A stretch of 34,078 nucleotides of DNA, taken from Irineochytrium annulatum. Taxonomy: Eukaryota > Chytridiomycota > Chytridiomycetes > Chytridiales > Chytridiaceae. Below the pieces are notes generated by a model. It did not search any database. It had not been told where the DNA came from and saw only the letters and a list, made by a program, of their open reading frames with translations. The stretch lies in contig JADGJL010000187.1 in the NCBI GenBank assembly GCA_027600665.1, forward strand, positions 1-34,078. Reading direction: 5' to 3'. The translations under genes were made by a program, and so were the position numbers. Shown piece after piece: positions 12,605 through 24,775 of this stretch; the stretch's first letter is position 1, and each line of letters begins with the position of its first letter.

Positions 12605-15600
12605 ATGGCGGGCGCGAAGGCAGCGCCGATGGGGCCGAAGGGACCTCCGCAGACGCTTGTCGATTCCAAGATCGTCGCGGTTTCCTCCTTGCATGCGAAC
12701 ATTCCGATTGAATGGCACGGGTACTCGTACCCGTTCGTACCCATGTATTTCTTGGTGTCATATGTATACCTGTTTGAGTACGACCGGCTTCTTGGTTTGT
12801 ATTAGCTGTCTGTTGATTTGTACTTCAAGGATGGGACTGATCATGACCGTAAAACCGCGCAGGCTCGAAGGAGTTCGCGTCCTTGATCGTGATTTTGGCT
12901 CTGGCTTTGCACGCACTCGTGTTCTTGACGTGCCAGTGGAGCATCAACATCAGGGCGTGGCTTACATGTCGATCGGTGCGTAAGAATCGATTACTAGTGG
13001 GTGCGTTGGTGCTGACGTTGGGTGTTATCCCAATAGGTGACGGACAGCTACAAAGCGGATCTAATCAAAATCATCCCGATCGCTCACCACGGGGCCGGAG
13101 CCATGTGCGAGATCAAGAAAAGCACAGAGATGAAGTCCGCAGACGGGCAGCCGCAATTATACTTTTTCTTTCAAAAGCGAAAGTACATTTACGACGTGGA
13201 CAAGAAGAAGTTTACGAATCTGCATTTCCCATATATGGACGGCAACTCGATGTACTACTACTCGACATCGAAGGGCTTGACGACTGGTCACGAGATTAAG
13301 GAGCTCACCGATATGTACGGGCTCAACCGGTTTGACATTCCGCTGCCGGCATTCATGGAGCTTTTCAAGGAGCACCTCGTCGCCCCCTTCTTTGTCTTTC
13401 AGCTCTTCTGCGTACTCCTTTGGTTCTTGGACGACATGTGGTACTATTCGCTATTCACGCTCATGATGCTCTTCGTCTTTGAGTCGACCGTCGTCTTCCA
13501 GCGCCTCAAAAACCTCCAGGAGTTCCGCTCGATGTCTATCAAGCCGTTCCCGATTCTCGTCTACCGGATGAAGTCGTGGCAGACGGTGCAAACGGACGAG
13601 CTCCTGCCGGGCGACCTATGCTCCGTCGTTCGCAGCAAGGAGGAGTGCCCCGTCCCCGCCGACATGATTGTGGTGGACGGCAGCTGCATCGCCAACGAGG
13701 CCATGCTGTCGGGGGAGTCGACGCCGCAGTTGAAGGAGAGCTGTGGCGTAAGGGACGAGGACGATGTCTTCGACGTGGCCACATGCAAGAACAACATGCT
13801 GTTTGGCGGGACGAAGGTGCTTCAGGTCTCGGCTCCGGACGCCAACGCGAGGCTCCACACTCCCGATGGAGGATGCCTTTGCTACGTCTTGCGCACGGGC
13901 TTCTCGACGGAGCAGGGCGACTTGGTGCGGACCATTATCTACTCTACCGAACGCGTCACGGCGAACAATCTGGAGTCCCTCCTCTTCATCCTGTTTCTCC
14001 TGGTCTTCGCCGTTGCGGCGGCGGCATACGTCTGGATCGAAGGCACGAAGAACGAGGAGCGCAAGCGGTCGAAGGTCCTTCTCGACTGCATCCTTATTAT
14101 CACCAGCGTCGTCCCGCCTGAGCTTCCAATGGAGCTCTCGCTCGCCGTTAATAATTCGCTCATCGCCCTCGCTCGCGGCTATGTCTTCTGCACCGAGCCC
14201 TTCCGAATCCCCTTTGCCGGCAAGGTGGACGTTGCCTGCTTCGACAAGACGGGGACGCTCACGACCGAGAATCTTATCGTTGAGGGCGTTACGGGGTTGG
14301 ACGAGGAGAATAGGACGAGGCTCAGGCGGATGGCGGACCTACCGAAGGAGACAAGTCTGGTTTTGGCGGCCGCACACGCGCTCGTTATGTTGGAAGACGG
14401 CGTCATTGGGGACCCGATGGAGAAGAACACGCTCGAGTCGCTGGGATGGACAGTGTCGAGGGATGAGGTTGTGACACCCAAGGAGGGGGGTAAGGGACTC
14501 TCCATTAAGATTTTGAGGAGGTTCCCATTCTCGTCGGCGCTGAAGAGGATGTCGACGCTGTCGCTCGTGACGGAGGGGTCGACGTCGAAAATGTATGTGG
14601 CCGTCAAAGGCGCACCGGAGACGCTGCGGTCGATGTACAAAAACATTCCGGAGGGGTACGACTGGATATATAAGCACTGGGCGATGCGGGGAAGCAGGGT
14701 GTTGGCTTTGGGTTACAAAGTGCTAGAGGGCAAAAAGCCGGCTGACGTGAGTCAACATTCTTGTGTGCTGAATCACTTATTGGCTTTTCATAGGCTCGCG
14801 AAATTCATCGGGACCAAGTCGAGAGCCAGCTGCTGTTTGCTGGCTTCCTCATATTTGGTTGCCCGCTGAAGCCCGATTCTGCCAAGGCGGTACGAATGTT
14901 AAACAATTCATCGCATAGGGTAACATATTTTACTTGCTTGACTGCGAGTATTAACAAATTGTAGTGCGTAATGATTACGGGCGACAATGCTCTGACGGCG
15001 TGTCACGTTGCGACGGAGGTGGACATCATTGAGAACCCGGCGTTAATCGGCGATGTTCGGGATAACGGTATGCCTTTACTTACCGATGTTATTTAAACAT
15101 GTTTGCAGAGTTTTCATGGCAAACTGTCGATGACTCACAAACATTCCCAATGAACCTTGAGACTACGAAGTTCCCCAGCGAACTCAAGAAGTTCGACTTG
15201 TGCGTAACTGGGAAAGGCCTCGCGACGATCTTCCACACCCCTAGCTTCGATGTTCTTCTCCCCAGGATCCGCGTCTACGCGCGCGTCTCCCCGTCGCAGA
15301 AGGAAGACATTTTGACGGCTTTCAAGCTCGCGGGCTACTCCACTCTGATGTGCGGCGATGGCACGAACGATGTTGGTGCATTGAAGCAGGCGCACGTCGG
15401 GATCGCTCTTCTGGACGGGAAGCAGGAGGACATGGATAAGCTGAATAGGATTATGATGGAGCGAAGGAAGAAGATGGTTTTGGAGCAGACGAAGAAGATG
15501 AGGGAGCGGATGGGGCTGCCGCCGCTGCCGGAGCATCAAGATGGCGCGGGGACGGGTGGTGCGGCGGGACAGGTCGCGGTACAGCAAAATAGCGTGGCCG

Positions 15601-16791
15601 TTGGGCCGAAGTCAGCGGCAGATAAGCGCAAGGAGGCGTTGGGGAAGCAGATGGAGGTAGGTAGGATGCATTGCCATCAAGCTTCTTACATTTTGACGTC
15701 GTGCAGGCTATGCATGAAATGATGGGCGAAATGGAGGGTGATGTGCCCGTTATTAAATTTGGGGATGCCTCTGTGGCTGCACCGTTTACGAGCAAACTCT
15801 CCACCGTTATGTCTGGTTCGTAGTGAATGCTTTCGTGTTCGATTCTTAACCATCGTCATAGTTTGCACGATCGTGCGTCAGGGGCGGTCCACCCTAGTTG
15901 CGATGATTCAGGTTTGCAATTAATCTGTGCTCTTGCATCTAACCAACAGCTACAGATGTACAAAATCCTCGCTTTGAACTGCCTTATCTCCGCGTACTCG
16001 ATGAGTGTTATGTATCTTGCTGGCATCAAACAGGGCGACTGGTGAGTTAAGCATTCATAGAAAGCATGGTCTTTATATTTGTGAAGGCAAGCTACTATTG
16101 GTGGCCTCATGATCACCGTTTGCTTCTTCGGTATCGCGAAGTCGACAGCGCTTGAGACTTTGTCGGCGAAGAGGCCCCAAACGAACGTTTTCAACACCTA
16201 CCTGATCTTATCCGTCCTCGGACAGGTTGCCATCCACGTCGCTTCTCTTATCTACATTCGCTCCCAAGTGATTATTTATGCGGAGGACTGGTGAGCTGTT
16301 ATTTTTAGTTCTTAACAAGCGTTTTATAACCTGGAATTAGGGATGAGGAGATCAACTTAGACGCCGAGTTCAAGCCGAATCTGCTTAATAGTGCCGTCTA
16401 CCTTGTGTCTCTCATTATGCAGATTTCGACGTTTGCAATTAACTATCAGGTTTTATTTCGCTTGCGAGGTGTTAGTCTAACTTTGTTTAGGGAGAACCGT
16501 TTCGTGAGTCTCTTGTAAAAAACAAATCGCTTTACAACAGCTTGGTTGGGGTTGGGTTTATTGCTGTCGCAGCCGCATCGGAGGTGTCGGAGGCACTTAA
16601 TGATTGGATGCAATTGGTGCCCTTCCCAGGCGATGTAAAAATACTTCCCTGCGTGCTTGTCTAAATTTTTCGAATAGTTCCGTTACAAGCTCATGGGAAC
16701 AATGGCGTTTGATTTCATTGGGGCGTGGATCATTGAGATGATTGCATTGACGTTGTTCTCGAATAATAAGCCCAAAGCGGCGCTGCAGTGA
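12605..16791 (+). CDS. SPF1: P5A-type P-type ATPase (Spf1/CATP-8/ATP13A1 family)
   Basis: Thirteen exons join in frame: 12605-12794, 12863-12975, 13037-14746, 14794-14889, 14965-15067, 15109-15656, 15707-15815, 15862-15911, 15956-16041, 16087-16290, 16341-16449, 16491-16634 and 16678-16791. They give 1191 aa, usual for P5A. The family acts in the ER membrane; yeast Spf1 and human ATP13A1 extract misinserted transmembrane helices. Visible marks are the N-terminal hairpin region (SYPFVPMYFL), TCQWSINIRA, actuator LSGEST (325-330), the P5 M4 signature PPELPME (461-467), phosphorylation site DKTGT with Asp504, nucleotide-binding KGAPE, MITGDN, and hinge GDGTND (820-825). C-terminal membrane helices include KILALNCLISAYS. 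All key residues are present, so it should be active. The ATG at 12605 is chosen because it gives a family-like N-terminus; an AT-rich element lies just upstream. Confidence 0.97.
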
Positions 16792-16859
16792 GCATAGTAA
16801 TTGCCGGATTGCATTTTTATAATACACGAGTGTGTTTTATAATGGTCCTTTTTGAGAGA

Positions 16860-17841
16860 ATGGCCATTGTCATGATTTTCGCGGAGTTGGTGGGTTAATG
16901 TAGAATGAAGTTGTCAACAATACTGTCGGACTTCATTGACCGATCGTCTATCACCGCTCTAGCAGCTGGACCCGATGGACAAGATCCCTCTGGACAGCAG
17001 ATCCACGTTGGTCTTTCTCCAGACTCAGCTTGAGCTCGCCGCACGTAATGCGGAGTCCTCGTATGCGAACAAGCTGTCGGCGGCTGGACAAGACGCTGTA
17101 AGGCAGAAAACCTCGAAGGCAGGTCCCTCGCTGTGTAGATCTAAAATATTAATCCTCATTGCGTCCAAAGTTTATCTCGGAAGTGATCCAACATGTTGCT
17201 AAAAATACAACAATATGCGGGAATCCTTCAACGGCGTGCCCCAAACAAGAGAAAGGTTCAATGCCATGACCTCGCGCATGTCTAAACGGCCTCTGCAGAG
17301 GAATACGAACCGAAGGACGAGCAGCTTTGTGGCGACATCGAGTCTTTGATGCTGCAAACAATTTCCGCGCGATGTCGAGTAGCTTCCCTGCGGATATCGG
17401 CCGTGCAAGAAATTACCGCGCTCACGGAGTCGACTCTTTCAACGACAAATCAGGAATCCGCGTCTTACATAAGCGACCTCCCTGCAGATATGGTCCGGGT
17501 GGTGACATCTTCCGTGCGGGAAGCCACAGGTTTTATGATTTACGCATATTGTTACTTAAGCCACGACCAGAGCGTATTCCAGGGCTGGCAAGGAACGTTA
17601 GCCAAGCGACAGCTAATGCTAAGGAACTAAAGAAGGTTTGTTCACCGTTTGCACACATAAAGCTTTCTTATTAATCCTCATCAAGACTTTAACGGCATTA
17701 AGCGAAAAGTGGGAGAGAGCGCAGACCCTTTTCGTATCGGTGTCACAGAAAGAAGCCGTCACCGTGGCGGCGCCGCTGACCCCAAGATCGCCCCACTCCG
17801 CGGTTTTGAACCGATTGAAACATCGCGTAACGCCATACTAA
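16860..17841 (+). CDS. Small multi-exon helical protein, unknown function
   Basis: No single open frame is convincing, but six exons join in frame: 16860-16889, 16963-17097, 17171-17255, 17299-17513, 17561-17635 and 17686-17841. The product is 231 aa. Each intron has GT...AG ends and 43-75 nt, in line with the window. The protein looks mostly alpha-helical: TLVFLQTQLELAARNAESSY, then FISEVIQHVAKN, an acidic linker, a long helical stretch (ESLMLQTISARCRVAS), then PRPERIPGLARNVSQAT and ELKKTLTALSEKWERAQ. The tail is basic with TPRSP. I do not recognise a family; small coiled-coil subunits of kinetochore or microtubule complexes look similar, which is only an impression. The ATG at 16860 has A at -3 and G at +4 but lies only 69 nt past the ATPase stop; ATG 16975 is the main alternative start. 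Confidence 0.55.
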
Positions 17842-18436
17842 ATTGTATTTCACAACAGCCATATAGCATACCTTCGTGTTCTTTGTTAATGCAGTGCATT
17901 CGGATACATTTGTAATATTAGTGCAACTATCTCTTATGAGTCGAATCGCTCGAGTAAGGAATTCACATCGTGGCCATGGAGGCCCGATCATTACACTACG
18001 CTGGGTTGTGGCACCAGGATTTCGTACATGCTGCACTAAGCAAAAGCGAGCCCGGTGACATCATTCTTCTTAAGTTGCAACAAGATTTTTTCCGTCTTGC
18101 TGTAATGCTGGTACGCAGTAATTGGTGATGACGTGAAAGATGCAGCGTTCGAGTTTGCGCCTTTTTTTTTTTTTTTAGGTAAAGCAAGCGTCTACTCCTC
18201 AAAAACTCGTCGCAAGAATCTTCTATGTCTTGTCGCCATCCCAAAGCGGACTTTTATGATGGCAATTGCTCGTCGCGCATTTCTAATTTATGTTTAATTA
18301 TTCAAATAAATATCAACACTTTCATCATCTATTTAGTTCTTGACCCCTATCTATATCGTCAAGCCCTTCCCGAACAACATGTGCCTGTGCGCGCTCTGTC
18401 AACAAGGCGCCTGCATGCACTCCCCCCTGGCACTGC
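17842..18436. other. Convergent intergenic region
   Basis: This is the spacer between the small helical-protein gene and the GMD gene, facing each other. It has a T-run at about 18165-18177 and AT-rich sequence at 18285-18345. The short open frames show no family features. Confidence 0.5.
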
Positions 18437-20225
<1,789 letters not shown>

Positions 20226-20325
20226 GTCGCGCGCTCAAGCGAGGGATCGGAAGTGAAGGGGTGGGGATGGGGGGTCAAAGTTCCGCACGCACGCCTCGCC
20301 CACTATCGTGGTCGGGGAAGGCACC

Positions 20326-21330
20326 GTCGCTACACAAACCTTGGCGCGGCGGCAAGCAGGGCCGCGCCCGAGGAATCGACGGCGATGAGGCTCGCGGCCA
20401 TGCCCGCCTAAGCGCTGGCGCGCATGCGCGCGAGGCTGAACGTTAAATTTGATCGAAGTAGGAACGGCGCGTTACGGCCGCGTCCTCCGCCCCGGCAACC
20501 GCAGCAGAGGGTGGCGGGGACCTTGGAGGCTTCATGGGAAGCGTGATAGCAGCCGTGCATGAGCGCATAACGACGACGGGGGCCGGGAACGCAACGGCGG
20601 TAGGCGCCGCGTCGTCGGCGCCTCGGATGGGGGTGGCAAACGCGTCGGGTGCGTCGTCGGCCTCGGTGGCGCTCGCGGGCCCGCCGTCGAAGCGGGTGAC
20701 GAGGTCATCGCGAACAATAGCGGAGCTCATCGGGCTGCGGGAGGAGGTCAAGGCCGAGATGTCGCGGCGCGGGGCCGTTGTGGATGAGGTGGAGAAACTC
20801 GCGCCGGCCGTTGCCGAGGAGGTGCGCCGCCGTATCTATGGTCGCGTCTGCAACTAAGGCGGAGGTTGTGCTTCGAGCGGTGAGGATGAGAAGGCGGAGA
20901 GGGCCGGAGAAGGGAAAAGAGGAAGGCTGTGCAGAAGACTGAAGAGCAGAGGTAGCAGAGGGAGGCGAGGGAGGAGGCGAACGCGGAGGCGAGGAGCAGG
21001 ATCGCCAGGCTTGCGGATGATGAGATGGTAGAGCTGTCGAGCGACGTGAGGGATGTGAAGATGAGGAGGAAGAATGGTCAGCAATTGCTTTATTTGCTTT
21101 ATTTGTCTCCCTTATTGTGGACTTACTAGCTAAATTCCGTTGCCCTTTACCTATCAGCTCCCTTCCTCGCCCCTCGCTACGACCTGTTGCCAAAGCGCAA
21201 CGAGGCCCGGAAGGAGCTGTCGAAGCTGCCATCCCGAGAACTCAAGATGCTTTACTCGATCATTCACGAGAGCATGAACGAGAGGAAGAAGACCGCTATC
21301 GATGGCGCGAAGAAGGACACTACCACTTGA
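20326..21330 (+). pseudogene. Decayed copy of the 3' half of the SHD-repeat gene
   Basis: The stretch matches residues from about 440 to the end of the gene at 6275-8624, in the opposite genome orientation. It is broken. A TAA follows RLAAMPA where the source reads MPAQALARM. A base is missing soon after (GGCGCACTC versus GGCGCGTTA), shifting the frame. The KQQQL stretch is gone and further frame changes follow RRGAVVDEVE. The intron is still present (about 21075-21158), with the donor changed from GTGAGC to GTCAGC, so this is a DNA-level copy and not retrotransposed mRNA. The last exon remains intact: PKRNEARKELSKLPSREL down to the TGA at 21328-21330. No start codon or promoter of its own is evident, and the copy begins about 100 nt from the GMD start. 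Confidence 0.85.
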
Positions 21331-21627
21331 TCATGATGGACATTTCCCTTGCTTTGCTGTGTTGATTATCAACTTCCTTTTTTCTTGCATCGGTCTCTCA
21401 ACAAAAACTTTTCTTCTCAGGGTCCCGTCACGGCCCTCCTTGTGTGTAGTTCTTGTCGTCTTGTTTCTTTGTTTCATTGATTCCTCTGCGCATTATTTCT
21501 CCCGGAAATTGGTGGAGAGTTTTCTTCCGCGCTTCATTCTTCATGAATGACGCATACCAATGTGGCGGTACATCGCCCTCTTTACTGTGATTTCTTCAAT
21601 ATCCTGATAAAAATATCTCTCCTGTTC
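20326..21627 (+). repeat. Segmental duplication, decayed copy
   Basis: This is the partner of 5980-7311 on the minus strand. The match continues about 297 nt past the stop codon into 3' flank (for example ATGACGCATACCAATGT in both) and stops after CTCCTGTTC near 21627. Both edges are sharp and I see no flanking short repeats or transposon ends. Confidence 0.85.
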
Positions 21628-21633
21628 GGCAAC

Positions 21634-21837
21634 GACTGCTCGACGTCAGCAGGTTCCTGGAAGGGCCAAATCCACAAGTGCGGCGATAATAACTCCGTCT
21701 TCTACAAGTGCGATCAGCGCAAATGGGTGCGAATGCAATGCGCGGCGGGGACAGAGTGCAAGGTCGACTCGTGGCTGAGGTACCACCAGAGCCTGTCCGT
21801 TACGGCCTCTGACTATGGCCATGGCTACAGGAGGTGA
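21634..21837 (+). pseudogene. Truncated CBM19-like chitin-binding module
   Basis: A frame ending at TGA 21835-21837 encodes about 67 residues with six cysteines near its start: a Cys in DCSTSAG, then IHKCGDNN, FYKCDQRKWV, MQCAAGTECK. The C...G...F..C...W....CA.GT.C pattern resembles fungal carbohydrate-binding module 19 (the chitinase C-terminal module), usually at the end of a secreted protein. The tail is YGHGYRR. No signal peptide or 5' exon is present: immediately upstream lies the duplicated block ending near 21627. An AATAAA 156 nt downstream suggests this is the real 3' end of a gene that lost its 5' part. Alternatively it is an exon spliced from further upstream. The family call rests on the cysteine pattern only. 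Confidence 0.5.
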
Positions 21838-22145
21838 ACGAAGAATTTGTTTGATTTTTTATGCCTTTGTTCTTCCTTTTCCTTCATTCCGCCGTCCGGT
21901 TTTGATACTTTGTTTCCTCATGCTTCCTGTTTCCTCTCTTCAGCTTCTTGGTCACCCCACTTGAACAGTATTCATGGTTATAGTGACACCAAAATAAACG
22001 CCGTCAATAACGACTCGAGCTTCCGTTTTTATTCAACGCAGGAGTGTGTTCAAAGCATGAGATATATTAGGTAATTTGGTGAAGGAGGTGAACGAAATTT
22101 GCATTAACAGAGTCCAAAGAGATACTTCGGGGTGTTGGTCAATAT
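21838..22145. other. Convergent intergenic region
   Basis: T-rich sequence follows the chitin-binding fragment, with a poly(A) signal candidate, then the 3' flank of transporter 2. No gene is supported. Confidence 0.5.
21993..21998 (+). terminator. Poly(A) signal candidate (AATAAA) after the chitin-binding fragment
   Basis: AATAAA lies 156 nt after the TGA of the chitin-binding-like frame, which is consistent with a former functional 3' end. Confidence 0.35.
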
Positions 22146-24288
22146 CTACACATCCGCCGCAGGCGCCTCAACGGGCTCGGTCGCCGTCGATTTAGCCTTC
22201 TTCGCGTTCATCATCGTGTAGTTGGTGACGGTAAATGCGAGAAGGAAGATGAGAATGGGGAACGGGAGGGCGCACTTGTAGGCGATCTAGGAGAAGACGG
22301 CATGCAATATTAGAAAAGAACGCAAATAATATGAAAAAGGCTTTGACACTCACCCCGAACGCGCCAGCGAAGGAGTCGATTAGCTCGCTGACGAGCTCGG
22401 TCTGGTTCGAGGCCGAGAGGATGTCGCGCAGCAGCAGCAGGTTTAGGTTGTCGCCGCCAAGCCCGGTCCGAGCCAAGAAAGCCGACAGAAGGTTCTTGCT
22501 GGCGATGTTTGTGTGCAGAACGTTGTTAAAAATCGTCCCGGTGATCTGCAACGCGGAGATGTGAGATTCGACGGAGAAAAAGGGAGTATAGAAGCTTTGA
22601 ATACTTACAGCCACACCAAGCGAGCCGCCAAGGCTCTGACAAAACTGCGAGAGTGCTGTGACGATAGCGATGCTTGGCGGGTCGACCGACGCCTGGAGGC
22701 CTAGTACCCTCATCTGAATCAAGGAACCCACGCCGACGCCGACAATAAACAGGTAGAAGATAAGCTGCACGCGGCTCGAGCTCGCGTTCAGGGTGGAGAC
22801 CAGGGTGATGCCGGCGGTAGTGACGACGCCGCCGAAGAAGAGCCAAGCTTTGTAGTTGCCAGTCTTCGAAAGAATCACACCGCTGCCGATCGAAAATATC
22901 ACGAGACCGACAACAAGAGGAAAGGTGTCAATGCCGGATTGTGTAGCCGAGTCGCCGTAGACGACCTGGAAGAATAGCCTAACGATAATGTCAGTCGCGC
23001 TTACACGGGCTGTCAAATAAGCAAACGCCGTACGCGATATAGTAGACCACGCTGATGAACGCCGCGCCGAGACAAACTGCCGTTAGCAGCAAAGAATAAA
23101 CGCTCACGTTCTGGAACACCTTTGGGTCGATTATGGGTTCCTTCGCGACCTTTATCTCGACATATGCCAATACGCCGAACATAACAGCAGAGCCCACTAA
23201 GCACCCGATGACTTGTCCCGACCCCCAAGCCCAAATTGTCCCACCTAGCTGCAGCGGCGTGATGAGGAGGGAGACAGCCGCGAAGATGCACAGCGAGCCG
23301 AGCCAGTCGATTTTGCCAATCTTCGCGCGGACGGACCCTTGAGGTGGCGGGAAGCGGAGGAAGAGGACGCAGGTGACGACCGTGATGGCGCCAACGGGAA
23401 GGTTGATGTAGAAGCACCAGCGCCAGGAGATGTGATCCGCGAAAGCTCCACCGATAACCGGGCCGATAACGGACGCGAGGCCGAAAACCGCGCCGACGAT
23501 GCCTTGGTACTTGCCGCGGTTCTGGATGCTAACGATGTCGGAGATAATGATGAGGACGAGGGAGAAAATGCCGCCGCCGCCTAACCATCAATGTAAGCCA
23601 TTTGGGGGACGAGGCAGTATCTTCCAGGCATAATTTTCCGGCCAGCTTACCGATGCCTGCCACTCCGCGGCCGACAATGAGCATCTCCATCGACGTCGAC
23701 GCGCCGCAGATAGCGGAGCCGATCTCGAATATGATGATGGCAAAGAGGAAGACCGACCGCCTACAGTGTGTTTAAAAAGGCACTAGTCACCGACTGACAG
23801 ACCTGCCAAACACGTCTGAGAACTTGCCGTATCTTTTGTAGCGTTCGAAGATTAGCAACGCGTCCATCGACAGCCGGTACCGTATCAGAGAACTCACAAA
23901 GGGGAGAAGCTCGTCGCGCTGAGAAGGTAGGCGCTACCAATCCACGGAATCAAATCTTGACCGCCTGTTACGCGATCGTCAGTCACAAGAAGGCTTCGTT
24001 ACGATGACGCGAACCAAAGTCAAGGACGATATTCCTCAGTGCGGTCGAGACAATCGTTTGGTCCAGCGCGCCGAGCAAGATCGCCAGCGCCAGGCCCAAG
24101 AAGACAAGACCAAACTGCACGGGCGCCAACGGCACTAGGACGAACTCTGGATCGTTTGGGTCAAGCTTGCCTGTCGGCAGCGCCGCCTGCTCGACGCCCT
24201 CCTTCACCCCGAGGTCGACAGCAACGACGAAGTCAGCCTCTGGCGCTTTGACGGCATCGTCCTTCAGGTCGGTTCCTGATGATGACAT
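22146..24288 (-). CDS. DHA2-family (14-TMS) major facilitator, drug:H+ antiporter 2
   Basis: Eight exons join in frame: 24015-24288, 23898-23964, 23803-23832, 23651-23760, 23034-23580, 22609-22978, 22354-22545 and 22146-22286. The product is 576 aa. One exon is only 30 nt and encodes the motif-A loop YGKFSDVFGR. Other DHA2 marks are LDQTIVSTAL, GPVIGGAFADHISWRW and QVVYGDSATQSG. The N-terminal roughly 50 residues are acidic and cytosolic; the C-terminus ends in a Lys-rich then acidic tail (NAKKAKSTATEPVEAP). It is the paralogue of 9560-11767: most membrane blocks align, but introns near the N- and C-termini differ, so the split is not recent. Substrate is unknown. The ATG at 24288 gives a normal cytosolic leader. 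A TACATAAAG element lies about 55-63 nt upstream. Confidence 0.93.
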
Positions 24289-24775
24289 CGCAGGGTCGCT
24301 GATTTGAGGAGACGAGGGCGGAGGGCGGGTGGGTGAAGCGCTTTATGTACGATGTGCGCATCGAGACCAGCATGTCCGCCCGTCACCTGCGCGATCCGTC
24401 CGGTGTCAGAATTTCGGAGTTTGGTTGGTTTCCACCCGAACGCCAGCCTCTCCGGAGACGATCGAGATGAGAGTCAGTTGTGTGATCGCATGGTTTTTCT
24501 CCGCATCAAGCCTCGCAACATGGACGCAGTAACGGCAGCCGACAGCTTGTGAGAAAACAGCAAGGAACATAGCATGCAAAACCACAACGGCCAATGCATT
24601 TTGGAGGCAGATGTACATCTATTACATTTACATTTCGAAATAAGATTTTAAGAACGAGTGCGGCGGCTTATACAGAAAGATTAATGGGCTAAAGAAAGGA
24701 TATATCACGCAAAGAACGTAATCACGAAAAACGATTGGCAATACCAGCTGGTAAGCGATATCTATAAGTGGCTTT
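24289..24775. other. Intergenic region: promoter of transporter 2 and 3' flank of the zinc-finger gene
   Basis: A TATA-like TACATAAAG (minus strand, about 24343-24351) is the only element I would mark. The short frames here have no features. Confidence 0.45.

Noticed and set aside
17346..17630. Reading the frame at 17346-17630 as a stand-alone 94-codon gene
   Set aside because: Its second half changes to unlikely sequence after VVTSS, whereas a GTGCGG donor there and the TTAAG acceptor at 17560 connect to a better coding frame; it fits as exon 4 of the six-exon model.
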